Assembly (NCBI GenBank): GCA_963680875.1
Contig: OY804580.1
Coordinates: 98,609,353 to 98,673,352, forward strand
Source of the DNA: Bathymodiolus brooksi
Lineage: Eukaryota; Mollusca; Bivalvia; Mytilida; Modiolidae
DNA length: 64,000 nt
Direction of reading: 5' to 3'
This document shows, one piece after another, positions 10,111 through 23,600 of this stretch. A program made the position numbers and the translations under genes. Position 1 is the first letter of the stretch. Each line of letters opens with the position of its first letter. The notes under the pieces were generated by a model. That model saw only the letters and a program-made list of their open reading frames with translations, ran no database searches and had not been told where the DNA came from.

Positions 10111-11940
10111 ACCAACTTCTATCTATATACCGGTAAACTGTCAACCTATTATTAACGCTCCAATAGCGACATGGAAGACTTGTTTGTGCAATAATTCTTT
10201 CTTTCTCTAATCATCCTCTACGAACTTGTCCGAAGCGAATCTCAGAAATCAGAAGTAGTATGACTTTGAACGTCCATGGTTTGTGCATTAAAGACTTGAT
10301 ATTTTCAATACCTTTACCATGGTAAAAATGCTAAAATGAATTTGGAAATGATTATAAGGGGGTTCGATAACGATTGATGGTCCAAAGGGAGGTTGTAGAT
10401 ACTTTTGTAGCAGTTCAGATGCATCTTGAAGATATGGCTACCACGGTATTCCCAGAACAAGTAGAAGATGAACGCTAATGGTACCTATGATGTTAGTGCC
10501 AATGAAAGACAAGCGCAAGATTCCGTCGAAGGAACTATTTATTTAAATGAGAATAATATAAATAGCACAACAATAAAATGTTATATATGTAGCACACTGT
10601 TTACCCGCGTATATCGACGATGTGATCCCAGTATTACCAGTGTCTCTGGATCGTCCATTCTTGATTGCCCCTTCGGTTTTCTCTAATGTTTACCTATATC
10701 TTTCTATTAGCAGTATTTGCGTTCCATAATGTACGATACCTTCAATTTTATTGAGTGGCAATATTCCTTCCCTTCGTGTTTACAGAGTGTTCGTGTCGAT
10801 GTAGATACACTTGGTTATATAATGTTCTTCTTATATGGAGATTATGAGCAGTAAGAAAAAGTCAACATCGTATTTTGATCACGAGACAAAACTTATTGTT
10901 TGTTTAATTTTCCTCGATTTCGTCTACCTAAGTTTGTAGATGAAAATATTACATTCAAGTCAACATAAATATGCACGAAATTGCCACTTTAAAATTCGCT
11001 TCTTACACACGAAGGCACATTATTAAAAATAAACCAAGAATTCACACTTGTATTTATAATGGAGGCGAAGTGAGAGTACACCCTGGCGCTTGACTAGTCG
11101 AATATATTTATTTTATGTAAAAGCATTAAATCATATTTGGTTTTTGGATATGAAAGATACATGATTTAAATTTAATTTAATGGGGTTTAATTTGAAACAT
11201 CATACATATGTATTGACAATTAATTGTCAAATATCTGGTCCATGCCGATGATACAAACAGCAGACGCAATTATTATTAAATGCAATTTCTTCTTATAGGG
11301 AAAATATAATATTTGTATGATAAATTTACTTTATTAAAAGTTGTGCCACTTGGAACTGGAAATTTAATGCAAATTAAAGCAATTTTCTTTCTACACTGAA
11401 GGACACTGTTTACATAGTGTAGTATAATTTTAAAATCAATGTCGGATATGTGAAAATAGTTTATTTTTATTATTATTGTTATTATTAAGACAATTTTAAT
11501 ATTCGGACAAAACATACACCTAGATTTTTAGAAACGTTTTCACTACATTCCAAGCTTTCCTTAAAAATCAAAATGAATTTCTGCAATCTTCCATCTTCCT
11601 TATTATCATTGTTGCAGTTCGTTCTGTAAATAAAAATAAATTATCAATAAATTATTTACCTTCATTGAGTGATCTTCCCCAACCTCTTTTGAACTTCAAA
11701 ATAAATCTGAACTCAGTTGTTTTTTTTTATGTACAGTCAAGACGTTTACATGGAGATAAAAACTATGATACTGAGATATCATCAAAACTTTATCTTTAAA
11801 ATAAAATTTATTCAATAATCAAACAATTCTCCCAAGATTTAAACTGCGTGGGTATCAACCAAAATACGCACTGAAAATAACTGAATTTGATATAGTAAAT
11901 TACCCCTTAACATACATTCTATCCAGAAGAGTTTGAAGAT
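10110..11940. other. Stretch without a recognised gene
   Basis: A 72-codon open frame at 10468 (MNANGTYDVSANERQAQDSV) runs into a reverse repeat A fragment at 10640-10690. The first 40 codons look protein-like but have no splice support. The rest is AT-rich and unclassified. Confidence 0.3.
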
Positions 11941-13397
11941 ACCAGAGTCCGTAAATCGAAGAAGGACAGACAACACAATGGCCAATAGACAAAGGACATT
12001 ACACGATCTACAAAACATACACATAAAACTAAAGATCAAGTAACCCGAACCCCACTAAAAACCGGAGGTGAAATCAGGTGCTCCGGGGGCATGAGCAGTT
12101 CCTTCTCCACTAGTGGCACCCATCGTGTTAATCTAGTTACAAACCTGGTGATAAGTCATGCATGAGGAAAGGACCGGGTATTTAAGAAAAGAAAAAAACA
12201 TCTACAGATTGACAACTATTAGTTATATTCAAACCAACATATTTTATGGACGTGTAATATTAGAACGTTAGCAAAGCAACAGTATCCCTTCTTCAATAGA
12301 AAAAGTACCATTCAAAAACAGTCTGAATACACGTTAGGGAAACACAACACTATACGTAAGCAAGCACAAATAATGTAAGTAAGACGTGAACCTTCTTACA
12401 AGCAACTGGAGGTAAAGACGAACCGAAAATCGTTGCTATGAGTAATTCGTAAATAAGGGTAATAACAAAATTACCGAACTCCGAACAATCTTACAAAGGG
12501 AAAGTCAAAACTCATAAGTATATAAACAGACAAAATCAGTCAACAACCGGAAAACTGTGAAAACCGTAATGACCCTGACTTAGTACAGGCATTTCTAAAG
12601 AAATGGTGGGTTGAATAAGATTTTAAAGCGCCAAACATCCCGCTTTCATTACGGCTCAAAGGTTCCGGCTGTTAACGGACATAACAACACGGAGCTAATT
12701 ATGCAAAGACACATAATAGGACACCACAAAAAATATAAAAAAGAAAAACACGGAGCCACCAAAAAGCAGGGAGTGAACGCAGGTGCTCGCGAAGGGTAAG
12801 CATTTCAGTGTTCACGTGGAAAGGTTCCGATGTAACTTATAATGAGTCTTCTTGTAGATCAGTTTTTATAATACAATAAATACCGATTCTATATGTCTTA
12901 TTTACGTTAATTGTGTTTGTTCGTGCATAGTGGTGCAAAACACGTGTTGACTATGTGAATAACATGGCGGGTGTCTTAATAGATACAGGATCAGCTTACC
13001 CTTCGCGAGCACCTAGGTCCACCCCCAGTTTTTGGTGGGGTCTGTGTTGCTCATCTTTTTAGCTTTTTGTGTTGTGCTTTTTTCCGTCATGTGTCATGTC
13101 TGCTCTATGTTTCCATTGTTGCTGGATTGTCCATTATTGATTGCCCCTTCGGTTTATATTATTTATATATATTATATCATGACCAATACCGCACATCTTT
13201 CAGCTGACTTATTGAAAAATCAGGTTTCTTCACAATAAAAATGTAGATATCAAATTTAGTGCGCACGACGCGTTTCTGGAATAAACTTCATTCATTGTTT
13301 TGTAGCGGTTCAAACTATTCGTGTCGTTTCTTATTTTCATTATGAAAAGAACATTTAAACAATGATAGTCAACCATTCCATCAATATAAAAAAAACG

Positions 13398-13985
13398 AAT
13401 AACCACCTCTAACCTCAAACCAACAAGCAAATAACCACCTCTAACCTCAAACCAACAAACAAAATAACCATCTCTAACCTCAAACCAGCAAACAAAATAA
13501 CCACCTCTAACCTCAAACCAACAAGCAAAATAACCAACGCTAACCTCAAACCTACAAGCAAAATAACCACTTCTAACCTCAAACCAACAAACAAAATAAC
13601 CACCTCTAACCTCAAACCAACAAGCAAAATAACCACCTCAAACCAACAAACAAAATAACCACCTCTAACCTCAATTCAACAAGCAAAATAACCACCTCTA
13701 ACCTCAAACCAGCAAACAAAATAACCACCTCTAACCTCAAACCAACAAATAAAATAACCACCTCAAACCAACAAACAAAATAACCACCTCTAACCTCAAA
13801 CCAACAAACAAAATAACCTCCTCAAACCAACAAACAAAATAACCACCTCTAACCTCAAACCAACAAGCAAAATAACCACCTCTAACCTCAAACCAACAAA
13901 CAAACTAACCACCTCAAACCAACAAGCAAAATAACCACCTCAAACCAATAAGCAAAATAACCACCTCTCACCTCAAACCAACAAG
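13398..13985 (-). repeat. 33-bp minisatellite, largest array
   Basis: About 18 units, some shortened, of AATAACCACCTCTAACCTCA plus AACCAACAAGCAA. Since 33 is a multiple of three the minus strand stays open and would encode an 11-residue repeat (VGLRLEVVILL). Arrays at 14898, 17521 and 19030 share the unit. No start, signal or conservation argues for a protein. Confidence 0.85.
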
Positions 13986-14897
13986 AAAGACCTCGACATA
14001 TGGTGTTAGAAATTTAGGTCTATTCTTGGGTCAGGCACAAACATGTGCCGGGATTAAACCTGTTGATGGAGTGTTTGCTTCAGTTTGTATTACTAATTGA
14101 CAGTATTGTATTCAACATTTACAGCGAAACATATATATTATGAAAATTTCCAGTCAAACTGTTTTCGTGTATAATCTGTGTTTTGTCGTACTATTTATGT
14201 TAACAGCTACATATAAGATACAAAATAAACTAATGTAAACATAGAATATTGTATTGAAATTGAACCAATCAAATTGTAGAGAACAAAACAAAGACGGCTG
14301 TGAGTAGAGTACTTCCCAGTTTAAATGGCATTCTAATTTACTTTCATCATGTTTGCATTTGACTGCCTAGAATAGAAAGAATTTAATAGCATATATTGGT
14401 GAAACGAAAATGAAGTGGGACCTATCTTGACCTATCTAATAAATGTCTTAAATCGTGATAACATGGAGGGTGTCTTATAAGAGACAGAATCAGCTTACCC
14501 TTCGCGAGCACCTGGGTCCATCCCTGGGTTTTTGATGGGGTCTGTGCTGCTCATCTTTTTAGTTTTTTGTGTTGTGTTTTTTTCCGCCATGTGTCATGTC
14601 TGCTCTGTGTTGCCATTGTCGCTGTATAATCCATTCTTGATTGCTCCTTCGGTTTATATTATTTATTTATATTATATCACGACCGATACCGGATATCTTT
14701 CAGCTTACTTTTTGAAAAGTCAGGTTTCTTCACAATAAAAATGTAGATATCAAATCTAGTGCGCACGACTCGTTTCTGGAATAAACTTCATTCATTGTTT
14801 TGTAGCGGTTCAAAGTATTCGTGTCGTTTCTTATTTTCATTATGAAAAGAACATTTAAACAATGATAGTCAACAATTCCACCAATATCAACAAAAAT

Positions 14898-14998
14898 GAA
14901 TAACCACCTCTAACCTCAAACCAACAAGCAAAATAACCATCTCTAACCTCAAACCAACAAGCAAAATAACCATCTCTAACCTCAAACCAACAAGCAAG
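14898..14998 (-). repeat. 33-bp minisatellite, short array
   Basis: Three units of the same sequence as at 13398, in the same position of the next repeated module. Confidence 0.8.
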
Positions 14999-15559
14999 TC
15001 CACGACATATGGTGTTGAAAATTCAGCTTGGGATAAGCGTAAACATGTTCCGGGGTTAAACCTGTTGATGGGGTGCTTGTTTGTATTACTAATTGACAAT
15101 ATTGTATTCTACATTAACAGCGAAGCATAAATATTATGAAAATTTGCAGTAAAACTGTTATCGTGTATATTGTGTGTTTTGTCGTACTATTTATGTTAAC
15201 AGCTACAGATAAGATACAAAATAAACTAATGTAAACATTTTATATTGTATTGAAATTGAACCAATCAAATTGTAGAGAACAAAACAAAGACGTCTGTGAG
15301 TAGAGTACTTCCCAGTTTAAATGTCATTCTAACTTACTTTGATCATGTTTGCATTTGACTGCCTAGAATAGAACAAAATTGATAGCATATATTGTGAAAC
15401 GAAAATGAAGTGGGACCCATCTTGATCTATCTAATAAATGTCTTAAATCGTGATAACATAAGTTGTAGTTTTACAGTTTCTAGTTATTAATAGATGAAGA
15501 CATGCTTTCTGCATTCTTATTGTGAATTAAAACGTAAATATCTAATATAGTGCGCACGG

Positions 15560-16390
15560 CGCGTCTTTGGAATAATCTTCATCAGGTACGCTAATGATAA
15601 AGAGATTGGAAAGCCAAATAATTGAAACATCTTTGGGAGCAAGCAAGCCAAATAACATAAGCAGTGTAGCCATAATCGGTTAAGGTCATCTATGCCCAAG
15701 GGAGCAGAACCTTCATTTATTGGTCCCTGGTTTTGTTAAGTCTACTAATCAACATGCAATCAAGAAATTGGGTCCTACAAGGTGACAGTGCTTACGGTTG
15801 TTAAAGTAAAAAGCGTTGTTAATGATTTCGTTTAAACGGGTTCTTAAACTGTTCATGATGAATGGTAGTGATTGATTGATGCTTAGCGCCAACATTTGCA
15901 ATATTTCAGTTATATCGTGCAGTGGAACGGTAGTGTATATTGTAGAAAAGTCAAATATTTGGATAGTTGTTTGTTGTTGTTTTTTTCATTTTAATTCTTA
16001 CGATTGCTTTGTGTACTATTTAATATCTAAATGATGTGATTGACTCCATGTAACAGAAAAGATATTATATATATGTGACAACTTCTATGTCACGAAGTAT
16101 AATTATAGTTTGCATACATCTTAGGATTAATGCGTTCTTTATTACAACGCTACTCGTCCAATTATATGTCATGGGTTATACCAATATGTGGATAATGCTT
16201 TCATGATCATATCATTTCATCAAGTGGTGAGGTTTGGGTTCCTAAAACTAGCTTAAGTTCATCACTGTTTATTGAAGTGTCTGTATCAGCATGTGTGCAC
16301 AGGTATCGATTTGTTTTGTTTTTTTACGATTTTTCGACAGGATTTTTGGAATTGTTCCTTCGGCGTGGTATTTAATTTTCGTTTGTTTCC
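15560..16390. repeat. Long dispersed module, copy 1
   Basis: Matches 19790-20600 in order: CTTCATCAGGTACGCT, AAAAGCGTTGTTAATGATTT, a TTAGCGCCAA..GCAATATTTC segment also found in SINE tails, and TTAGGATTA..TTCTTTATTACAACGCTACTCGTCC. No coding potential was recognised. Confidence 0.55.
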
Positions 16391-17520
16391 GGGGGAACGA
16401 GCAGTTCCTCCTCCACTAGTGGCGCCCATCGTGTTAATCTAGATACAAACCTGGTGATAAGTCATGAATGAGGAAAGGACCGGGCATTTAAAAAAAGAAA
16501 AAACATCTGCAGATTGGCAACTATTATTTATGTTCAAACCAACATATTTTATGAACGTGTAATGTTAGAACGTTACCAAAGCAACACTATCCCATATTCA
16601 ATAGAAAAAAAGACAATCAACAAATGGACAATCCAGAGAAACTGGAAGCGTTTCGTACACAAGACGAAGACAAATAAAACAAAACACAACACTATACGTA
16701 AGCAAACACAAATAATGTAAATAAGACGTGAACCTTCTTACAAGCAACTGGAGGTAAAAACGAACCGAAAATCGTTGATATGAGGAATTTATAACGGACA
16801 TAGCAACACGGAATTAATGATGTAAAGACACATAATAGGACACCACAAACAAAAATTAAGACAAAGAACACCACGGAGCTACCAAAAAGCAGGGAGTGAA
16901 CTCAGGTGCTCGCGAAGGGTAGGAATTTCAGTGTTCACATGGAAATGTTCCGATGTAACTTATAATTAGTCCTCCTATAGATCAGTTTTTATAATACAAT
17001 AAATACCGATTCTGTATGTCTTATTTACGTTAATTGTGTTTGTTCGTACATAGTGGTGCAAAACACGTGTTGACTATGTGAATAACATGGCGGGTGTCTT
17101 ATAAGATACAGGATCAGCTTACCCTTCGCGAGCACCTAGGTCCACCCCCAGTTTTTGGTGGGATCTGTGTTGCTGATCTTTTTAGCTTTTTGTGTTATGC
17201 TTTTTTCCTTCATGTGTCATGTCTGCTCTATGTTGCCATTTTCGCTGGATTGTCCATTCTTGATTGCTCCTTCGGTTTATAGTGTTTATTTATATTATAT
17301 CACGCCGATACCGCACATCTTTCAGCTTACTTATTGAAAAATCAGGTTTCTTCACAATAAAAATGTAGATATCAAATTTAGTGCGGGCGACGCGTTTCTG
17401 GAATAAACTTCATTCATTGTTTTGTAGCGGTTCAAAGTATTCGTGTCGTTTCTTATTTTCATTATGAAAAGAACATTTAAACAATGATAATCAACCATTC
17501 CACCAATATCAACAAAAACG

Positions 17521-17715
17521 AATAACCACCTCTAACCTCAAACCAACAAGCAAAATAACCACCTCTAACCTCAAACCAACAAACAAAATAACCACCTCTA
17601 ACCTCAAACCAACAAGTAAAATAACCACCTCTAACTTCAAACCAAGAAGTAAAATAACCACGTCTAACCTCAAACCAACAAGCAAAATAACCACGTCTAA
17701 CCTCAAACCAACAAG
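17521..17715 (-). repeat. 33-bp minisatellite array
   Basis: Six units. The minus-strand frame continues into unrelated flanking sequence, giving a spurious 108-codon ORF. Confidence 0.8.
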
Positions 17716-18439
17716 CAAGTCCACGACATATGGTGTTGGAAATTCAGCTTGGGACAAGCGCAAACACGTGCCGGGGTTAAACCTGTAGATGGGGTCCTTG
17801 TTTGTATTACTAATTGACAGTATTGTATTGAACATTTACAGCGAAGTGGAGTAGAATAGTAGTGTATATTGTAGAAAAGTCAAATATTTGGATAGTTGTT
17901 TGCTGTTTTTTGTTCATTTTAATTCTTACGATTGCTTTGTGTACTATTTAATATCTAAATGATGCGATTAGCTCCATGTAATAGAAAAGATATTATATAT
18001 ATGTGACAACTTCTATAAGGGTAATAACAAAATTACCGAACACCGAACAATCTTACAAAGGGAAAGTCAAAACTCATAAGTATATAAACAGACAAAATCA
18101 GTCAACAATCGGAAAACTGTGAAAACCGTAATGACCCTGACTTGGTACATGCATTTCTAAAGAAATGGTGGGTTGAATCAGATTTTAAAGCACCAAACCT
18201 CCCTCTTTCATTACGGCTCAAAGGTTCCGGCTGTCACTATAACAGTATTTATAACAATACTGAAACAAAATAGGTAAAATAGTTGTCAAAGCAGTACCAA
18301 ACCCAGTGAAGCAAATGTCAAAAACTATTCTACGTCACACATTGATAAAAAAATATTTTTGACATTTTTGCTGACTTCCTTATCTATATGCATTTTCACT
18401 ATATGAAAATGCATCGTTCATCATCGTCTCTGCAGAGAC

Positions 18440-19005
18440 GGAATATATTTCGACAAGATTTTCGTATCGGAATATAAACTTTTTAAGAGATTGAATAAGG
18501 GGAATGTTTTTAATAGCCCTGGTCCAGTAGCTTGTTTCTCAGATGAAGATGACGTTTCAGGAAATCAGAATAATTTCTACTGGCCCTTGCATAGCGAATC
18601 AATTGCGAGATGTAAGCACCATATGCAGGAGACGCTGGTATATTACTGTACATATTTGGAAAATTTATGATTTTAAAATTGAAGTCGTCCCGTTTATCAT
18701 AAATTTTAGTACTGAGTTGACCACTGTCGTCAAATTCGAGGCATCAGTCCAAAAATTATGCGGACGAAGCTGTATCTGTGGTCTTTTTAACTTCTAGCTC
18801 TGGAGGATATATCAATGGAAAAATTCTGCAAATCTAGAATTATTGATAGATAATACGTCATCAATATACCTGTATGTGAAATTAAAGGCTCTAGCCTCAT
18901 GAATCTTCTTATCGTTTACAAGCTTTTGAAGAAACTCCGACTCATATGAGTATGCCGACGACCTGTTGAAACAGTGTCTCTCCAAAGGAGACACATATGT
19001 TATCG
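18440..19005 (-). pseudogene. Reverse transcriptase C-terminal remnant
   Basis: On the minus strand the frame from 19005 reads AYSYESEFLQKLVNDKKIHE, then FNFTYRYIDDVLSINNSRFA, with the YIDD catalytic motif of reverse transcriptases. Frameshifted stretches downstream still encode YDKRDDFNFKI and PAYGAYISQLIRYARASRNY. I recall this arrangement from retroelement RTs common in bivalves but cannot assign the order (Penelope-like or other). Several stops and frameshifts show it is dead. Confidence 0.65.
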
Positions 19006-19029
19006 ATGAAACCAAATATGTTATCGATC

Positions 19030-19205
19030 AAACCAACAAGCAAAATAACCACCTCTAACCTCAAACCAACAAGTAAAATAACCACCTCTAACCTCAAACC
19101 AACAAGTAAAATAACCACCTCTAACTTCAAACCAACAAGTAAAATAACCACCTCTAACCTCAAACCAACAACAAAATAACCACCTCTAACCTCAAACCAA
19201 CAAGC
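19030..19205 (-). repeat. 33-bp minisatellite array
   Basis: Five units placed immediately next to the RT remnant, suggesting the array travels with the surrounding module. Confidence 0.8.
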
Positions 19206-20639
19206 AAGACCACGACATATGGTGTTGGAAATTTAGGTCTATGCTTGGGACAAGCGCAAACATGTGCCGGGGTTAAACCTGTTGATGGGGTGCTTGTTTG
19301 TATTACTAATTGACAATATTGTATTCTACATTTCCGGCGAAACATATATATTATGAAAATGTGGAGTAAAACTGTTTTCGTGTATATTATGTGCTTTGTC
19401 GTACTATCTATCTTAAGAGCTACAATTTAAAAGATATAAAATAAACCAACATCTTATCAATTATGTAAGCATTTTAGATTGTATTGAATTTGAACCAATC
19501 AAATTGAAGAGATCAAAGCAAATACGTCTGTGAGTAGAGTACTTCCCGGTTTAAAAGTTATTCTAACTTACTTTGATCTTGTTTGCATTTGACTTCCTAG
19601 TATAGAAAAATTTGATAGCATATATTGGTGAAACGAAAATTTACTGTCAAATTAAGTGGGGCCTATCTTGATCTTGAACTGATTACTGTCTTGAATCTTG
19701 ACAACATAATTTATAGTTTTACAATTTCTAGTTTTTTTAAGAGATGAAGGTATACCTACTACAATCTTATTTTGCATTCAAACGTAGATATCGAATTTAG
19801 CCCGCACGATGTGTTTCTGGAATAACCTTCATCAGGTACGCTCATAATCAAGAGATTGGAAACATCTTTGAGAACAAACAAGTCAAATGACATAAGCAGT
19901 GTAGCCAGAATTGGTTATGGTCACCTGTGCCCGGGGAGGAGAACCTTAAGTTATTAGTCCCTGATATTGTTATATTTAGAAAATCAACATGCAATACACA
20001 AATTGGGTCCAGCAAAGTGGCATTGCTTACGGTTGTTAAATTAAAAAGCGTTGTTAATGATTTCTTTTAAACGGGTTTTCAAACTGTTCATGGGGAATGG
20101 TAGTGATTGGTTGATAGATGTTTAGCGCCAATTTTTGCAATATTTCAGCTATATATTGGAGTGGAATGATAGTGTATATTGTAGAAAAGTCAAATATTTG
20201 GATACATTGTAGTTGGGGTTGTGTTTTTTTCATTTTAATTCTTACGATGGCTTTGTGTACTATTAAATATCTAAATCATGCGATTGGCTTCCTGTAATAG
20301 AAAAGATATCATATATATGTGGCAACATCTATGTCAATAAGAATAATTATATTTGGCATAAATCTTAGGATTAGGGTGTTCTTTATTACAACGCTACTCG
20401 TCCAATTTTATATACTCTACCAATATGTGGATAACACTTTCATCATCTTATCATTTCATTACAAGATGATGTTTGGGTCCCTAAAATTAGCTTAACCTCA
20501 TCACTTTTTATTGAAGTATTTGTACCGGCATGTGTGCGACTAAAATTGTATCGATTTGCTTCTGATATTTTACGATTTTCCGACAGGATAATTGGAATTT
20601 GGGGGGGGGGTTGCTTTTTGTTGTTTTCTTTCTGTTTTT

Positions 20640-23600
20640 AGCTCACCTGGCCATAGGCCATGTAAGCTTTTGTCATGGGTAAGCGTCCGTCGTCCGTCCG
20701 TCCGTCCGTCCGTTCGTCCGTCCGTCCGTTAGCTTTTCACATTTAAATCTTCTTCTCTGAAACCGCAGAACAGAAATCAGCCAAACTTGCCAGAAATGTT
20801 CACTGGATGGTCCTCTACCAGATTTGTGTTTTTGGTGCTGATTTGAAATCCAACATGGCTGCCAGGGTCCATAATGTGTTCTCGTTGGCTGAAATTTTAA
20901 AAAATCTTCTTGTCAGAAACCACTAAGTCAATTGAATTGTGACTTTGCAGGAATGATCATTGGGTGGTCCTGTACTAAAATTGTGAATCGTTTGCCGATC
21001 GGAATTTCAACATGGCCGCCATGACTCGACTTAGTTTAACATTGGACCCTATGGGAATTTCACATTTTCATCTTTTTTTCTGAAACCACAAAACAGATTT
21101 GAACCAATCTTGGCAGAAATATTCATTGGATGGTCATATACAAGATTTTTGTTTTTGGCGCTGATCGGAAATCCAACATGGCTGCCAGGGTCCATAATGT
21201 GTTCTGATTGGCTGAAATTTTAAAAATCTTCTTGTCAGAAACCACTAAGTCAATTGAATGTGAATCGTTTGCCGATCGGAAATTCAAGATGGCCGCCATG
21301 ACTCGACTTAGTTTAACATTGGACCCTATGGGAATTTCACATTTTCATCTTTTTTTCTGAAACCACAAAACAGATTTGAATCAAACTTGGCAGAAATGTT
21401 CATTGGATGGTCATATACAGGATTTTTGTTTTTGGCGCTGATCGGAAATCCAACATGGCTGCCAGGGTCCATAATGTGTTCTGATTGGTTGAAATTTTAA
21501 AAATCTTCTTGTTAGAAACCACTAAGCCAATTGAATTGTGACTTTGCAGGAATGATCATTGGGTGGTCCTGTACTAAACCTGTGAATCGTTTGCCAATCG
21601 GAAATTCAAGATGGTCGCCATGACTCGACTTAGTTTAACATTGGACCCTATGGGAATTTCACATTTTCATCTTTTTTTCTGAAACCACAAAACAGATTTG
21701 AACCAAACTTGGCAGAAATGTTCATTGGAAGGTCATATACAAGATTTTTGTTTTTGGCGCTGATCGGAAATCCAACATGGCTGCCAGGGTCCATAATGTG
21801 TTCTGATTGGCTGAAATTTTAAAAATCTTCTTGTCAGAAACCACTAAGTCAATTGAATTGTGACTTTGCAGGAATGATCATTGGGTGGTCCTGTACTAAA
21901 ATTGTGAATCGTTTGCCGATCGGAAATTCAAGATGGCCGCCATGACTCGACTTAGTTTAACATTGGACCCTATGGGAATTTCACATTTTCATCTTTTTTT
22001 CTGAAACCACAAAACAGATTTGAACCAAACTTGGCAGAAATGTTCATTGGATGGTCATATACAAGATTTTTGTTTTTGGCGCTGATCGGAAATCCAACAT
22101 GGCTGCCAGGGTCCATAATGTGTTCTGATTGGTTGAAATTTTAAAAATCTTCTTGTTAGAAACCACTAAGCCAATTGAATTGTGACTTTGCAGGAATGAT
22201 CATTGGGTGGTCCTGTACTAAATTTGTGAATCGTTTGCCGATCGGAAATTCAAGATGGCCGCCATGACTCGACTTAGTTTAACATAGGACCCTATGGGAA
22301 TTTCACATTTTCATCTTTTTTTCTGAAACCACAAAACAGATTTGAATCAAACTTGGCAGAAATGTTCATTGGATGGTCATATACAAGAATTTGTTTTTGG
22401 CGCTGATCGGAAATCCAACATGGCTGCCAGGGCCCATAATGTGTTCTGATTGGTCGAAATTTAAAAAATCTTCTTGTTAGAAACCACTAAGCCAATTGAA
22501 TTGTGACTTTGCAGGAATGATCATTGGGTGGTCCTGTACTAAACCTGTGAATCGTTTGCCAATCGAAAATTCAAGATGGCCGCCATGACTCGACTTAGTT
22601 TAACATTGGACCCTATGGGAATTTCACATTTTCATCTTTTTTTCTGAAACCACAAAACAGATTTGAATCAAACTTGGCAGAAATGTTCATTGGAAGGTCA
22701 TATACAAGATTTTTGTTTTTGGCGCTGATCGGAAATCCAACATGGCTGCCAGGATCCATAATGTGATTCGATTGGTTGAAATTTTAAAAATCTTCTTGTT
22801 AGAAACCACTAAGCCAATTGAATTGTGACTTTGCAGGAATGATCATTGGGTGGTCCTGTACTAAATTTGTGAATCGTTTGCCGATCGGAAATTCAAGATG
22901 GCCGCCATGACTCGACTTAGTTTAACATAGGACCCTATGGGAATTTCACATTTTCATCTTTTTTTCTGAAACCACAAAACAGATTTGAATCAAACTTGGC
23001 AGAAATGTTCATTGGATGGTCATATACAAGAATTTTTTTTGGCGCTGATCGGAAATCCAACATGGCTGCCAGGATCCATAATGTGTTTCGATTGGTTGAA
23101 ATTTTAAAAATCTTCTTGTTAGAAACCACTAAGCCAATTGAATTGTGACTTTGCAGGAATGATCATTGGGTGGTCCTGTACTAAATTTGTGAATCGTTTG
23201 CCGATCGGAAATTCAAGATGGCCGCCATGACTCGACTTAGTTTAACATTGGACCCTATGGGAATTTCACATTTTCATCTTTTTTTCTGAAACCACAAAAC
23301 AGATTTGAACCAAACTTGGCAGAAATGTTCATTGGATGGTCATATACAAGATTTTTGTTTTTGGCGCTGATCGGAAATCCAACATGGCTGCCAGGGTCCA
23401 TAATGTGTTCTGATTGGTTGAAATTTTAAAAATCTTCTTGTTAGAAACCACTAAGCCAATTGAATTGTGACTTTGCAGGAATGATCATTGGGTGGTCCTG
23501 TACTAAATTTGTGAATCGTTTGCCGATCGGAAATTCAAGATGGCCGCCATGACTCGACTTAGTTTAACATAGGACCCTATGGGTATTTCACATTTTCATC

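Larger units (their letters stand above)
11945..20600. repeat. Mosaic block of repeated segments
   Basis: At least three partly overlapping repeat modules alternate here: repeat A (11950-12130 forward; 13000-13160, 14500-14660 and 17115-17280 reverse), repeat C (AAGGGTAATAACAAAATTAC, 12455-12670 and 18005-18240, also 44370-44590), and a long module at 14085-16340 repeated at 19280-20600. CGAAGGGTAAG and its reverse complement flank about 200-bp loops (12776-13020, 16900-17150), so foldback structures recur. No host exon was found. Confidence 0.65.

Noticed and set aside
17509..17835. 108-codon minus-strand ORF
   Set aside because: It is 33-bp minisatellite plus flank, with no conserved start.
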